Assembly (NCBI GenBank): GCA_902802045.1
Contig: CADCKQ010000002.1
Location: 1 to 64,000, forward strand
Source: Oscillospiraceae bacterium
GTDB taxonomy: Bacteria; Bacillota; Clostridia; Oscillospirales; Oscillospiraceae
DNA length: 64,000 nucleotides
Direction of reading: 5' to 3'
The notes below the pieces were generated by a model. The model saw only the letters and a list, made by a program, of their open reading frames with translations. It made no database searches and was not told the origin of the DNA. A program made the translations under genes and the position numbers. Positions 16,062 through 26,363 of the stretch are shown piece after piece. Every line of letters begins with the position of its first letter. Position 1 is the first letter of the stretch.

Positions 16062-16946
16062 TTACAGGATGTCCCTGTTCACCTTGCTCGGCGGAGTCTC
16101 GAGGACCTCGGGGTGCTTTGCCAGATAGCGCATGGCCTGGAAGAACGTGGCGTAGTAATGACCGTCACAGATACGCTCGTCGATAACGTATTTGGCGTCT
16201 ATATACTTGTGGTCCTCAACCTGGGCTTTTTTGTTGACCTCATACTTGTGGTATTTCGAGCCTATGGCTATGAAAGCCGGCAAAGTGCCGAAGTTGTATA
16301 TGTGGTGGTATACGGGGCCCATTCTGAGAGATCCCATGTCCGTGATGATCATCGAGCCGTGGAAGGGGCTGACCTCGGTCCAGGCGTCGGGAAGGATACC
16401 GAAGAAGTCCATGACCTTCAGGACCCAGATGGCGAAGCTCAGAAGAAAGCGCGGAAGCCTTGTGATGGCGTTTGCGAAATCTTCGGTCCCGTTGTCGTCC
16501 TCATTGGCCTTGATCTCAGCTATCTGTTCATTCATCTTCCGGTATACGTCGTATATCGTGTCGGTAGGCTGGAAATGGACCTTGATCGTAGTTTCCTCGG
16601 CATTGAGCGATAGTTCTTTTTTTACTGTCATGACTATGTCGATCCCGTAACGGGCAAAGACCCTTCTGCCGGCTATAAAGCGGTTTATTCCGGGGAACAT
16701 GGCGACACATCTGATATATGCCGCTATCATGAAATGCAGGAAGCCTATTCCCTTATATCCGTTGACACGCTGTGCCCTCAGCCATTTGTCCACAACAGAG
16801 ATCTCAATGCTCTCCTCATACTGGACAAGGGCGTCGTTCCTGTCCTTCATAATAAAGGGAATGAAGTTTCCGAATCCGGGCAGAGAACGGATAAGCCTCC
16901 CGTCCTTGCGGTCTCCTGACCTCCTCCTGATCTTGGTTTCGTCCAT
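16062..16946 (-). CDS. Stand-alone 2-oxoacid dehydrogenase E2-like (CAT-fold) protein without the catalytic His
   Basis: 294 aa. No lipoyl or peripheral-subunit-binding domain is present; only the acyltransferase-like fold is seen. The C-terminus VIDERICDGHYYATF aligns with the E2 catalytic motif HRxxDG, but the His is Glu here, while the Asp-Gly is kept. An amphipathic hydrophobic stretch lies near residue 170. Such short E2-like proteins occur in Firmicutes away from dehydrogenase genes; their reaction is not established. GGAGGA RBS. It is transcribed alone and ends at the shared terminator. Confidence 0.75.
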   Translation of the reverse strand: MDETKIRRRSGDRKDGRLIRSLPGFGNFIPFIMKDRNDALVQYEESIEISVVDKWLRAQRVNGYKGIGFLHFMIAAYIRCVAMFPGINRFIAGRRVFARYGIDIVMTVKKELSLNAEETTIKVHFQPTDTIYDVYRKMNEQIAEIKANEDDNGTEDFANAITRLPRFLLSFAIWVLKVMDFFGILPDAWTEVSPFHGSMIITDMGSLRMGPVYHHIYNFGTLPAFIAIGSKYHKYEVNKKAQVEDHKYIDAKYVIDERICDGHYYATFFQAMRYLAKHPEVLETPPSKVNRDIL

Positions 16947-16989
16947 ATATATCCTCCAAGCTAAGATAGCTGCTTAATAATGCTAATAG

Positions 16990-17018
16990 AGTATAACTTA
17001 AAATTTTTTAATTATCAA
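16990..17018 (-). promoter_or_regulatory. Promoter of the E2-like gene
   Basis: Minus strand TTGATA (17018-17013), 17-nt spacer, TATACT (16995-16990). Confidence 0.65.
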
Positions 17019-17039
17019 GGTGTAAGTATTCGGCTTCGG

Positions 17040-18095
17040 TCACGGTGCGAAAAGAAAGGAATAGTCGTTTTTGAACTCCTCAGTGTTCTGTATTATCTTC
17101 TCCCTGTGCAGGGCATAGTTTGAAGGTGTTACGATATTCTCGCCCGATGCGAAGCATCTTGTCATCAGATCGTTTATCTCCGGAACGTAGTGCGTGGTAT
17201 CCCTGTATATATTCAGATCTTTTGTAAAATCCTCAGCCTGGAAATCGAATACGACAGCTCCGTATTCACCGGCTCTCTCAACAAAATACTCCGCAGCATC
17301 AAGGCAGGCATCGAAATATCCGAGGCTCTGGGCATCTGCCCAGAAAAGCGACGAGTAAGGAGGAAAATAGAAGATGTAGTTCGCATTGGTCAGGTCCAGT
17401 TTGGAAAAATAGTCGTCTATTCCCGCCTTCATCCTGTTATAAAGATCCTCGGTGTCGATATCCGAGACTCTGAAGGCTCCGCTTTCTCTGCCTTCGAGCA
17501 CGATATCCTCACCATACTCATACTGGTCTCCCCAGTATCCGAGCCGGTCGATCTTTATCCTGTTTTCATATGAAGCCGGAAGCGGGCGTCCTGTTTTTGT
17601 AACTGCCGTAAAGGCGAGATCCACAGGGAGGAATCTGAACCAGGATTCGTAGGAGAGAGCATACTGTATACGCGACAGGGGATCGTCTTTCATGAGATAC
17701 TTTATCGTTTTCGGACTTGAGTGGGCAGCATATCCGGAAATATCTATGCACAGATAGTACGTATCCGCTTTTCCGATCCTGTTTGCAAGCTGTATATACT
17801 CTACCTGATCGTCTTCAGACATCCCGCCTATACCGATCTTGAGCGGGTTGCAGCCAAGCTCTGATCTGAACAGATCCATATCGAAATTCTGGCTCATGGA
17901 GGATCCGATCAGGATGGTATCATAGTCATAGGTCTTTATAAGACCCGGCGAACAATATGTCTGATGTATCATATACTGTTCGTCTCTTGAGCGGAACTGG
18001 AAAAACGGATCGACCACGTATGTAAGGAGGCCTGCGATCAGCAAAAAGACAACTGCAGTGCTTATGACGATTACAAGCCATTTCTTTTTTGTCAT
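17040..18095 (-). CDS. SGNH/DltD-like partner of the MBOAT acyltransferase
   Basis: 351 aa. One N-terminal membrane helix (about 6-26) anchors an extracytoplasmic domain. ILIGSSMSQNFDMDLF near residue 62 is the GxS nucleophile block seen in DltD/AlgX-like proteins, and YRDTTHYVPEINDLM near 298 supplies the Asp-x-x-His end of the triad. These proteins transfer acyl groups to an extracellular polymer using an acyl donor passed through an MBOAT channel. The MBOAT gene ends 15 nt upstream on the same strand, so the two form a unit. The acceptor polymer is unknown. Confidence 0.8.
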   Translation of the reverse strand: MTKKKWLVIVISTAVVFLLIAGLLTYVVDPFFQFRSRDEQYMIHQTYCSPGLIKTYDYDTILIGSSMSQNFDMDLFRSELGCNPLKIGIGGMSEDDQVEYIQLANRIGKADTYYLCIDISGYAAHSSPKTIKYLMKDDPLSRIQYALSYESWFRFLPVDLAFTAVTKTGRPLPASYENRIKIDRLGYWGDQYEYGEDIVLEGRESGAFRVSDIDTEDLYNRMKAGIDDYFSKLDLTNANYIFYFPPYSSLFWADAQSLGYFDACLDAAEYFVERAGEYGAVVFDFQAEDFTKDLNIYRDTTHYVPEINDLMTRCFASGENIVTPSNYALHREKIIQNTEEFKNDYSFLFAP

Positions 18096-18110
18096 TTATG
18101 CCCTCCTTCC

Positions 18111-19529
18111 TCAGAAATTGAAATAGATGAATACTGTGCCCTTGGACATGCAGATGAATGAGATCATCAGGCACAGGGCGGAGGCAACGGAAGTTTTTGT
18201 GTTCAATTCGAAGTCCCTGTTGAGTTCCATGCTGCCTTTTCCGAAGATGATTACAAGAAAGAGTGCGAGCAGTATTCCCAGAACGTAAACGATGTCTATG
18301 ACCCCCGGGAAATTCACCAGAGTGTCAAAGGCGATCTCCTGAAGCTGGGAAAGTCCGAGGTTACCGAAGTTCAGCATGCCCCTGTATACGCTGAGCGCCT
18401 CTTCGAAGGACTCTGCTCTGAAAAGGACCCACAAAGCATTGACGATCAGGAAGGTGATCACTTTCCTTATAAGGTCCGGGATCTTATCCAGGGCATTCTT
18501 GAAGATCCTCTCCAGGACGGCAAAGGCACCGTGCAGTACGCCCCAGAGGATAAATGTCCACGCGGCTCCATGCCATATTCCGCTGACCAGGAAGGTGAGC
18601 ATGAGATTGAAGCAGGTCCGTGCAAGGCCGTTCCTGCTTCCGCCGAGCGGGAAATAAACATAGGTGCTCAGCGCGCGGCCCAGAGTCATGTGCCATCTCC
18701 TCCAAAACTCGGAGATGCTCTTCGATCTGTACGGGAGATCGAAGTTCTGGGGTATGTTTATGTTGAACATTTTCCCGAGCCCGATGGCCATGTCCGAATA
18801 GCCTGAAAAATCGAAGTATATCTGGAATGTATAGCTTAAGGATGTGACCCAGCCCGCGGCGAGGCCGAGACCGGACATGGCAAAGCCGTTGTCGACGAAC
18901 AGGGAAACGGTGTCTGCGATGACGGCTTTTTTAAATGCGCCTATCGCGAAAAGATATAGGCCCTGACAGAAGTTCTCAGTATTAAAGTACCTGCGGGAGC
19001 TGTCCTTGAACTGAGGGATCATCTCACTGTACAGGACTATAGGCCCGGCTACCAGCTGCGGGAAAAATGTCACGAATACAGAGTAATCGAGAAGATCCTC
19101 CACCTTTTCCTCTCCTTTGTATACCGAGATGAGGAATGAGAGCTGCTGGAACGTGAAAAAGCTTATACCGAGCGGGAGAGCGATGTTGCGCAGGAAGAGT
19201 GAAGTTCTGAACAGGGCGTTGACATTCGAAATGAAGAAATCGTAATACTTGAAATAGCCGATAAGTCCTATATTGAACAGGATCCCGAGGATCAGAAGCG
19301 GTTTTTTGCGCTTCGCGCGTTGCATGAGTATCGCGACCAGATAGTTTGCCGCGATCGATGAGATGATGATGGGCAGATAAGTCCAGTTGTAATACCCGTA
19401 GAAGAATAAAGACGCAAGAACCAGGAATACCTTCTGTATCCTTGCATCAGTAAGCCTCGACAGGCCGAAATAAACCAATAATACAATTGGCAAAAATACC
19501 AGTATGAACTGATATGTGGAATATACCAT
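18111..19529 (-). CDS. MBOAT-family O-acyltransferase (AlgI/DltB/PatA type)
   Basis: 472 aa with ten or more hydrophobic segments. It shows the family marks FDFSGYSDMAIGLGKMF, SISEFWRRWHMTLG and the catalytic His in VSGIWHGAAWTF near residue 320. It moves acyl groups (often acetyl) across the membrane for an extracellular O-acetylation step. The SGNH partner follows immediately. No dlt genes are nearby, so the substrate is more likely an exopolysaccharide or peptidoglycan than teichoic-acid D-alanine. Confidence 0.9.
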   Translation of the reverse strand: MVYSTYQFILVFLPIVLLVYFGLSRLTDARIQKVFLVLASLFFYGYYNWTYLPIIISSIAANYLVAILMQRAKRKKPLLILGILFNIGLIGYFKYYDFFISNVNALFRTSLFLRNIALPLGISFFTFQQLSFLISVYKGEEKVEDLLDYSVFVTFFPQLVAGPIVLYSEMIPQFKDSSRRYFNTENFCQGLYLFAIGAFKKAVIADTVSLFVDNGFAMSGLGLAAGWVTSLSYTFQIYFDFSGYSDMAIGLGKMFNINIPQNFDLPYRSKSISEFWRRWHMTLGRALSTYVYFPLGGSRNGLARTCFNLMLTFLVSGIWHGAAWTFILWGVLHGAFAVLERIFKNALDKIPDLIRKVITFLIVNALWVLFRAESFEEALSVYRGMLNFGNLGLSQLQEIAFDTLVNFPGVIDIVYVLGILLALFLVIIFGKGSMELNRDFELNTKTSVASALCLMISFICMSKGTVFIYFNF

Positions 19530-19754
19530 CTGCTCCGAATACCTCCGATTTATATGAAGAATATACCACGGCCGGTCAAAAAAACAAGAAGTTTATGTGT
19601 TTTCGCGGCTTTTCAGATTCCGTATTCTGTATGTGACGGACTCGTTTTATCGGCGAAAACGCAGACTCAGACATGAAAAATATGGATAATATATATAAAA
19701 TGTATGACAGATACGGTTTTCGGAATTTTTAACATGTGCTCACGTTATTAGCTG

Positions 19755-19783
19755 TTGAAATTTTAACAGACTTGGAATAAAAT
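19755..19783 (+). promoter_or_regulatory. Promoter of the V-ATPase operon
   Basis: TTGAAA at 19755-19760, 17-nt spacer, TAAAAT at 19778-19783. The rest of 19530-19754, between the divergent MBOAT gene and this promoter, shows no gene. Confidence 0.65.
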
Positions 19784-19820
19784 AAGTCGTTATTTAAAAC
19801 TGGTAAAGGGGGTGCGTCAA

Positions 19821-20135
19821 TTGTCCTTTGAAGCAGTGAATATGATCACGGATGCTGAGGCTTTGGCGAAGAAAAAGACGGCCGATGCCGAAACCGCTGC
19901 AAAACAGCTCATAGCCAAAGCAGAAGAAGACGGCAAGGCTACCGTGAAGGCTGCTCTGGAGAAGGCTGCTGAGGAAGCCGCGGTGCTTAAAGCCGAGAGC
20001 GGCAGGAGAAGTGATGAAAAAACGGGCGGTATTCTTGCGGATGCGGAGAAGATACGCTCAGAGCTTCGGGAGCAGGCGGAAGCAAAGCTTGATGAAGCAG
20101 CGGAATTGATAGTTGAAAGGATCGTGAACGGCTGA
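19821..20135 (+). CDS. V-type ATPase peripheral-stalk subunit (G/H type)
   Basis: 104 aa, almost entirely Ala/Glu/Lys-rich coiled coil, as in subunits that pair with subunit E in the stalk. TTG at 19821 is preferred because AAGGGGGT (19806-19813) stands seven nt before it; the GTG at 19812 would overlap that RBS. It ends in an ATGA-type overlap with subunit I. Confidence 0.8.
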   Translation: MSFEAVNMITDAEALAKKKTADAETAAKQLIAKAEEDGKATVKAALEKAAEEAAVLKAESGRRSDEKTGGILADAEKIRSELREQAEAKLDEAAELIVERIVNG

Positions 20136-22132
20136 TGGCTATTGCGAAAATGAAAAAGATCCGCATTGTGGCAGTCCGTTCTTCCGTTGAAGAGCTTCTG
20201 AAAGAATTGATGGTCCTTGGCTGCGTCCAGGTAAGCGAGGCGGAGGCAGGTTTGCAGGGCACAGGCCTTGAGGAGATACTCAAGAGGGAAGATGCCCAGG
20301 TAACCGCGAAGAGATCTGTTTATAACCAGATGCTTCAGGCCCTGGATATTCTGAAAAGGCATTTCCCGAAAAAGAGTGCTCTTCTTTCGGCCAAACCCGA
20401 GGTATCCGCCAAAGAGCTTCTCGACACCTCCAAGCTTGATTTCTACAGGGAGAAAAGTGCAAGGATAGTTGAGATCGAAGAAAGCCTCAAGAAGATAAGC
20501 TCTGACGAGAGCCGGATAAACGGCCTTCTGGAGGCACTGAAACCCTGGGATTCCCTGAATATGGATCTCGGCTTCAAGGAGACGGAGACCTGCAGCGCCG
20601 CACTCGGATGCATTCCCTCTTCGGCAGCTCTGGCAGATGTTCAGTCCGCACTCAACGAAGTTTCTCAATACAACGAGCTTTTCGAGGTATCAAGCGATGA
20701 GGAGCAGCATTATACGGTCCTGATCGGCCTGAAGGAAGATTTCCAGGAGCTGCTGGATGCCGCGCACAAATGCGGCTTTACGGCTTCTCCCACGGACGGT
20801 ATGGAAGGAACAGCCAGAGAAAACGCTCTTTCTCTAAAAAATGAGCTCGAAAAGTGCGGAGCCGAAAAAGAGAAGCTCACCGAAGAGCTCAAACGGGCAA
20901 CCGATTATACCGACAATCTGAAGCTTGCCTCCGATGTACTCGGATCCGAGATAGCGGTCGCCGAGGCGGAGGACAAGATGGTCGGGACTGAGAACTTCCT
21001 CTGCCTTGAGGGCTGGATGCCCGAACAGAGTGAGGCGGAAGTTATTTCGTTGCTGGATAAGTATTCCTGTGCGTATGAAACTCTGGAGCCGACTGAGGAT
21101 GAATATGCGGATGTTCCGGTCAGGCTCGACAACAACGCTGTTACGGACTCCATGAATATGGTGACCAACATGTATTCGCTTCCCGCGTACGGGAGCGTGG
21201 ATGCAAACCCGGTAATGGCGCCGTTTTTCATTTTGTTCTTCGGACTGATGTTTGCGGATATCGGCTATGGGATCATTATGATCATTGCGGCCATAGTTGC
21301 AATGAAGAAAATGAAACCGCGCGGAGGTACAAGGTCTTTCTGCAGACTTCTTCTGTACTGCGGGATCTCGACAACGATCGCCGGAGTGCTTTCGGGCGGA
21401 TTTTTCGGCGATTTCCCGTACCAGCTTGTGCATATTATTAACCCTGCAAGCACTTGGAAAGGACTTCCGGCTTTGTTCAACCCGCTGACAGACAGTCTGT
21501 ATGTGCTGATCGGAGCGATGGTTCTGGGATTGTTCCACCTCAATGCCGGCATGGCTGTAAACTTTTATATGCAGGCGAAAAAGGGAAATCTTAAAGATGC
21601 AATATTCTCTGAGGGGGCACAGTGGATAATCCTTCTTGGCGCGCTTGTTTACGGCGTGAAGATGCTCGGTGTCAATATCCCGAATATGGTTCCGCTTGTT
21701 ATAATGGCCGCGGGTGTTGTCCTGCTGCTTTACGGCTCCACAAGGAACGCAAAGGGCTTCTCAAAGATCACGGCACCGATAGGTGAGATCTACAACCAGG
21801 CCACAGGATGGTTCGGAGATATACTGTCTTATTCGCGTATTATGGCTCTGATGCTTGCAGGAAGCGTTATAGGCCAGGTCTTCAATAATCTCGCCACAAT
21901 GCCTCTGAAGGGCGCGAAAGGGCCCGTTGGCACAGTGATCGGAGTTATTGCCGCGCTGCTTATATTTGTGGTAGGGCACGCGCTCAACTTCGGCCTCAAT
22001 ATTCTCGGATGCTTTGTCCATGACCTGAGACTCCAGTGCCTGGAATTCTTTGGGAAGTTCTATCAGGACGGAGGAAAGAGATTCGAGCCTCTGGCTTTCA
22101 GGACTAAATATTATAATGTAGCGCAACAGTAA
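20135..22132 (+). CDS. ntpI: V-type ATPase subunit I (a subunit)
   Basis: 665 aa. A cytoplasmic N-terminal half with coiled coils (about 1-340) is followed by seven or eight membrane helices. FFGLMFADIGYG near residue 370 is the family signature, and SYSRIMALMLAGSVI near 565 holds the Arg expected to face the proton/sodium half-channels. It links stalk to rotor and forms the ion path. The ATG overlaps the previous stop. Confidence 0.93.
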   Translation: MAIAKMKKIRIVAVRSSVEELLKELMVLGCVQVSEAEAGLQGTGLEEILKREDAQVTAKRSVYNQMLQALDILKRHFPKKSALLSAKPEVSAKELLDTSKLDFYREKSARIVEIEESLKKISSDESRINGLLEALKPWDSLNMDLGFKETETCSAALGCIPSSAALADVQSALNEVSQYNELFEVSSDEEQHYTVLIGLKEDFQELLDAAHKCGFTASPTDGMEGTARENALSLKNELEKCGAEKEKLTEELKRATDYTDNLKLASDVLGSEIAVAEAEDKMVGTENFLCLEGWMPEQSEAEVISLLDKYSCAYETLEPTEDEYADVPVRLDNNAVTDSMNMVTNMYSLPAYGSVDANPVMAPFFILFFGLMFADIGYGIIMIIAAIVAMKKMKPRGGTRSFCRLLLYCGISTTIAGVLSGGFFGDFPYQLVHIINPASTWKGLPALFNPLTDSLYVLIGAMVLGLFHLNAGMAVNFYMQAKKGNLKDAIFSEGAQWIILLGALVYGVKMLGVNIPNMVPLVIMAAGVVLLLYGSTRNAKGFSKITAPIGEIYNQATGWFGDILSYSRIMALMLAGSVIGQVFNNLATMPLKGAKGPVGTVIGVIAALLIFVVGHALNFGLNILGCFVHDLRLQCLEFFGKFYQDGGKRFEPLAFRTKYYNVAQQ

Positions 22133-22171
22133 TTATAAAAAAATATTTATTTATATTTTGGAGGAATTAAC

Positions 22172-22645
22172 ATGGAATTTCTTAATGCAATCGGAGGGTA
22201 TGCTATAGGTATACTCGGAGCCGCCCTCGCAGGCGCACTTGCCTGTATCGGCTCAGCACTCGGCACAGGACTTGCAGGACAGGCCGGCGCAGGACTGGTT
22301 TCCGAAGAGCCGGGCAAATTCGGTAAGGCGATGATCCTTCAGGTTATCCCTGGCACGCAGGGACTTTACGGATTCGTCATTTTCTTCCTTGCATTCAACA
22401 AGGTAACCGGGATCGGCCCCTCAATGACATTTGCACAGGGTTGCCAGATCTTCGGCGCCACATTGCCGATAGCCATTGGCGGTCTCGTATCCGCAATTGC
22501 TCAGGGCAAGGTCGCAGCCGCATCAGTCAACATCCTTGCCAAGAAAGAAAACGACTGGTCCAAGGGTATGATCCTCTGTATCACTGTAGAGTTCTACGCG
22601 ATCCTCTGCCTGCTCGCAAGCTTCCTCATGCTCAACGGAATCTGA
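22172..22645 (+). CDS. ntpK: V-type ATPase proteolipid subunit K (c ring)
   Basis: 157 aa with four membrane helices, i.e. a duplicated hairpin. The first hairpin contains IGSALGTGLAGQAGAG and VIPGTQGLYGF; the second contains LPIAIGGLVSAIAQGK and ITVEFYAILCLLAS. The ion-binding Glu lies in the last helix (VEFYAIL). The first hairpin has Gln/Pro-Gly where another acid might be, as in other four-helix K subunits with one acid per monomer. RBS GGAGG. Confidence 0.93.
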   Translation: MEFLNAIGGYAIGILGAALAGALACIGSALGTGLAGQAGAGLVSEEPGKFGKAMILQVIPGTQGLYGFVIFFLAFNKVTGIGPSMTFAQGCQIFGATLPIAIGGLVSAIAQGKVAAASVNILAKKENDWSKGMILCITVEFYAILCLLASFLMLNGI

Positions 22646-22664
22646 GATTTTAGAGGTTGCTTGT

Positions 22665-23270
22665 ATGATAGGCACAGAGAAAATTATAAGCCATATAGAA
22701 TCTGAGGCCGAAAACAAGTCAGCAGCCATACTCGCGGCAGCCAAAGTCAAATGTGAGGAGATCGCAGCCTCTTATGCCGAAAAAGCTGAGGCAGCCTACA
22801 GGGAAAAAACGGCGCAGAGCACCAGAGAGTGCGAAAGCGCTGAGGAGAGCGCCGAGCGTCTGGCACGCATGGAAGCCAAGAAGGATGTTCTTGCCATTAA
22901 ACAGGAAATGGTCGGCAAGGTATTTGAAAAGGCGAAAGAAAAGCTTTCAAATCTTCCTGAGGGCGAATATGTGCAATTGCTGGCAAAGCTTATGGCCGGA
23001 TCGGCCGAGGGAACTGAAGAAGTCGTCTTCAATTCCAGAGACAGGGCACTGGCTTCAAAAGTCGTTGAGGCTGCAAACAGTGCGCTGAGCTCTGCGGGGA
23101 AAGAAGCAGGCCTTCACGTTTCCGACGAAACAGGCAGCTTTGCAGGCGGTTTCGTGCTCAAAAGAGCCGGAGTCGCAGTCAACTGTACTGTGGAGACACT
23201 GATCGATATGCTGAAACAGGATATGTCTCCGAAAGTTGCCGCTGTACTTTTTAAGAGCGGAGTTGAGTAA
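22665..23270 (+). CDS. ntpE: V-type ATPase subunit E (peripheral stalk)
   Basis: 201 aa. The N-terminal half is a charged coiled coil. The C-terminal half has GGFVLKRAGVAVNCTVETLI near residue 160, the typical E-subunit end (GG-V----G-V-N-T-E). It joins the stator stalk to the catalytic head. It lies 19 nt after subunit K. Confidence 0.88.
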   Translation: MIGTEKIISHIESEAENKSAAILAAAKVKCEEIAASYAEKAEAAYREKTAQSTRECESAEESAERLARMEAKKDVLAIKQEMVGKVFEKAKEKLSNLPEGEYVQLLAKLMAGSAEGTEEVVFNSRDRALASKVVEAANSALSSAGKEAGLHVSDETGSFAGGFVLKRAGVAVNCTVETLIDMLKQDMSPKVAAVLFKSGVE

Positions 23271-23271
23271 T

Positions 23272-24267
23272 TTGGCAGGAAAAAAGGAAAAATATATAAG
23301 TTTATCTGCTTCACTCAGGGCAAAAGAGACTAAGCTTCTCAACGCGGAAAAGGCTGAGAGGATGATCGACGCTCCGTCGTTTGAAGACGCGTGCAAGATC
23401 CTTTCGGAATGCGGTTATGGGGATATGTCCGGCCTCAATGCCGGTGAGATCAATTCGGCCATACAGGAACACCGCAAAGAGCTGTTTGACTCGCTTGAGC
23501 TCGAGGTCCCGGATCCGGAGCTTGTAAGTGTTTTCAGAGCAAAATACGACTGCCACAATGCCAAGACTGTCCTGAAAGCAGAAGCGACCGGAGCAGATCC
23601 GCTTCCGGTTATGAGTCCCTGCGGAAGTATCAGTCCGACGCAGTTCGTAAACGAATACAGTGAGGGCCTTTTTTCTGAGCTTCCCGGCAAGATCGGAGAA
23701 GTGCTCGAGAACGCCAAGTCGGTCCTTTCAAGAACTGCAAACCCGCAGCTGGCTGATTTCGTTCTGGACAAGGCATATTATGCCGAGATAAAGGAAACGG
23801 CCGAAAAGCTTGAAAGCAGTTTTCTCAAAGGATATGCCGAGATCCTGATCGACAGCGCCAACCTGAGAACGGCTGTCAGAACTGTTCGTATGAATAAGGA
23901 CAGGGAATTTCTGAAAACTGCCCTGATCTCCGGCGGGAAAACCGATGAGGGTAGAGTGTTGAACGCATCTGAAAGCGGAGATGCTCTTGCCGCGCTTTAC
24001 AAATCATCTTACCTCGAGAAAGCGGCAAGGCTCGGAGCTGATGCAATGCAGGGAGGAACTTTGACAGAGTTCGAGTCTGCCTGCGACAATGCTGTCACTG
24101 CTTACATAAAAAACACGAAGCTTGTTCCTTACGGGATAGAAGTCCCGGCGTCGTATCTGGCTGCCTGCGAGTCTGAGATGACAGCAGCCGGAATGATCCT
24201 AACGGGCAGACTTGCCGGGATCGGTGCCGATACTTTAAAAGAAAGGCTGCGTGATTTCTATGCTTAA
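23272..24267 (+). CDS. ntpC: V-type ATPase subunit C (d)
   Basis: 331 aa starting at TTG 23272, one base after the subunit E stop, with GGAG at 23259-23262. A longer reading from 23236 would run into subunit E and lacks an RBS. The AC39-like fold is all helical (SLSASLRAKETKLL near the start; YKSSYLEKAARLGADAMQ near 255). It caps the K ring and couples it to the central stalk. Confidence 0.88.
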   Translation: MAGKKEKYISLSASLRAKETKLLNAEKAERMIDAPSFEDACKILSECGYGDMSGLNAGEINSAIQEHRKELFDSLELEVPDPELVSVFRAKYDCHNAKTVLKAEATGADPLPVMSPCGSISPTQFVNEYSEGLFSELPGKIGEVLENAKSVLSRTANPQLADFVLDKAYYAEIKETAEKLESSFLKGYAEILIDSANLRTAVRTVRMNKDREFLKTALISGGKTDEGRVLNASESGDALAALYKSSYLEKAARLGADAMQGGTLTEFESACDNAVTAYIKNTKLVPYGIEVPASYLAACESEMTAAGMILTGRLAGIGADTLKERLRDFYA

Positions 24268-24580
24268 AATAGCTGTAATCGGCGGCAGAGAAACGGTTAT
24301 GGGCTTCAAGGCTCTCGGACTGGATGTTTTTCCGGTATCAGGAGCGGATGAAGCGCGGAAAGTACTGAGATCCGCGACAGGTGAGGGCAGTGAATATGCC
24401 ATCATCTATATAGAGGAAAACCTCACGCGGGAACTCGGCCGCGAGATCGACAAATTCAAAGATGTTCCCACTCCTGCCATCATTTTAATACCGGGCAGAG
24501 AGGGTTCTACAGGGCTCGGCATGAATGCTCTGAGGGCAGCTGTCGAGCGTGCCGTCGGCACAAATATTCTTGACGAATAA
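24260..24580 (+). CDS. ntpF: V-type ATPase subunit F (central stalk)
   Basis: 106 aa. [21 protein letters not shown] is the normal subunit F beginning (tract shortened here: MLKIAVIGG ... GFKALG), which favours ATG 24260 over GTG 24251. IIYIEENL and PAIILIPG follow the Rossmann-like strand order. It overlaps subunit C by eight nt. It contacts subunit D in the rotor. Confidence 0.9.
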   Translation: MLKIAVIGGRETVMGFKALGLDVFPVSGADEARKVLRSATGEGSEYAIIYIEENLTRELGREIDKFKDVPTPAIILIPGREGSTGLGMNALRAAVERAVGTNILDE

Positions 24581-24593
24581 AGAGGAGAACCAA

Positions 24594-26363
24594 ATGAGCG
24601 GAAAAGTAACTAAAGTTTCGGGACCGCTGGTTGTCGCTGAAGGCCTTGCAGACGCTAACGTATCGGACGTTGTGCGTGTCGGCCGCCAGAGACTTATCGG
24701 CGAGATCCTTAATATGACGGGAGACAGCGCATCCATTCAGGTCTACGAAGAGACATCCGGACTCGGACCGGGCGCGGAAGTTGAGACTACAGGAATGCCG
24801 ATGTCTGTCGAACTCGGGCCGGGCATGCTGGATAATATCTATGACGGAATCCAGAGGCCGCTCCCTGAGATCAGAGCTATTGCAGGCGAAACGATAGCAA
24901 GAGGTACCGAGGTCCCTGCCCTCAACAGAACGAAGCTGTGGGATTTTGTGCCGGTCGCAAGCGCGGGAGACAAACTGGCTGCCGGAGATGTCCTGGGAAC
25001 GGTCCAGGAGACGTCGGCCATAAACCATAAGATTATGGTTCCGAACGGGATCGAGGGTGAACTGGTCAGTATCGGGAGCGGCGAGCATGTTGTTGATGAT
25101 GTAATTGCCGTTATCAGAGATAAGGACGGCAAAGAGCACGAACTTACCATGATCCAGCGCTGGCCTGTCCGTATCGCAAGGCCTTACCTCAAAAAATATG
25201 TGCCCGCGCGTCCTATGAACTCGGGGCAGAGAATAATAGATACACTCTTCCCGATAGCAAAGGGCGGCACCGCTGCAGTTCCCGGCCCCTTCGGAAGCGG
25301 AAAGACTGTTGTCCAGCACCAGCTGGCAAAATGGTCAGATGTCGACATAGTCGTATATATAGGCTGCGGTGAGCGTGGCAATGAGATGACCGACGTTCTG
25401 ATGGAGTTCCCTGAACTCAAGGACCCGAGAAACGGTGAGCCTCTGATGAAGAGGACGGTCCTTATAGCGAACACTTCGGATATGCCTGTTGCTGCCCGTG
25501 AGGCTTCCATCTACACAGGTATTACGATCGCAGAGTATTTCCGCGATATGGGCTATGATGTCGCAGTTCTGGCAGACTCCACGTCCCGCTGGGCGGAAGC
25601 TCTGCGTGAGATGTCCGGCCGTCTCGAGGAGATGCCCGGTGAAGAAGGCTACCCCGCGTATCTCGCATCCAGAATTGCACAGTTCTATGAGAGAGCCGGT
25701 GTTGTCGAATGCATGGGCTCCGATGAGAGAAAAGGCTCCGTAACCGCGATCGGCGCTGTCTCTCCTCCGGGCGGCGATATCTCAGAGCCTGTTTCCCAGG
25801 CAACCATGAGAATAGTCAAGGTCTTCTGGGCACTGGATTCTTCCCTTGCATACGCAAGACACTTCCCGGCTATTAACTGGCTGACATCCTATTCGCTTTA
25901 CCTGGATAACCTTGGCGCCTGGTATGAAGATCAGTTCGGACCAGCCTATATGGAAAACAGGAACAAGGCTATGTCCATTCTCCAGGAAGAGAGCGAGCTG
26001 CTTGAAATAGTAAGGCTTGTCGGTCAGGATGCGCTTTCAGCCAATGACAGACTCACAATGGAAACTGCCAAGATGGTCAGAGAAGACTTCCTGCAGCAGA
26101 ACGCGTTTGTAGATGACGATGCATATTCCTCATATGCAAAGCAGTACAGGCTTCTGGATACCATTCTGAAGTATGATGAATATGCCAGAGAGGCTCTCGT
26201 CAAGGGAGCGGAAATAGACAGGCTGTTCAAGATCGGCGCTAAGGAGAAGATCGGACGCGCGAAGATGATCCCTCAGGACAGATTCGAAGATGAGTATGAC
26301 GCAATCGTTGCCGAAATGAAGGCACAGATTGACGAAGCGGCAGCCGGAGGTGAAGACGAATGA
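24594..26363 (+). CDS. ntpA: V-type ATPase catalytic subunit A
   Basis: 589 aa from ATG 24594 (AGAGGAG at 24581-24587). Walker A is [12 protein letters not shown] near residue 235, and [11 protein letters not shown] plus [19 protein letters not shown] follow as in catalytic subunits. The A-specific bulge insert lies between about 110 and 190. It hydrolyses or makes ATP in an A3B3 head. The stop overlaps the ATG of subunit B. Confidence 0.97.
   Translation: MSGKVTKVSGPLVVAEGLADANVSDVVRVGRQRLIGEILNMTGDSASIQVYEETSGLGPGAEVETTGMPMSVELGPGMLDNIYDGIQRPLPEIRAIAGETIARGTEVPALNRTKLWDFVPVASAGDKLAAGDVLGTVQETSAINHKIMVPNGIEGELVSIGSGEHVVDDVIAVIRDKDGKEHELTMIQRWPVRIARPYLKKYVPARPMNSGQRIIDTLFPIAKGGTAAVPGPFGSGKTVVQHQLAKWSDVDIVVYIGCGERGNEMTDVLMEFPELKDPRNGEPLMKRTVLIANTSDMPVAAREASIYTGITIAEYFRDMGYDVAVLADSTSRWAEALREMSGRLEEMPGEEGYPAYLASRIAQFYERAGVVECMGSDERKGSVTAIGAVSPPGGDISEPVSQATMRIVKVFWALDSSLAYARHFPAINWLTSYSLYLDNLGAWYEDQFGPAYMENRNKAMSILQEESELLEIVRLVGQDALSANDRLTMETAKMVREDFLQQNAFVDDDAYSSYAKQYRLLDTILKYDEYAREALVKGAEIDRLFKIGAKEKIGRAKMIPQDRFEDEYDAIVAEMKAQIDEAAAGGEDE

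Noticed and set aside
23236..23271. Upstream extension of V-ATPase subunit C
   Set aside because: Overlaps subunit E, lacks an RBS, and the added residues are absent from the family; TTG 23272 is better.
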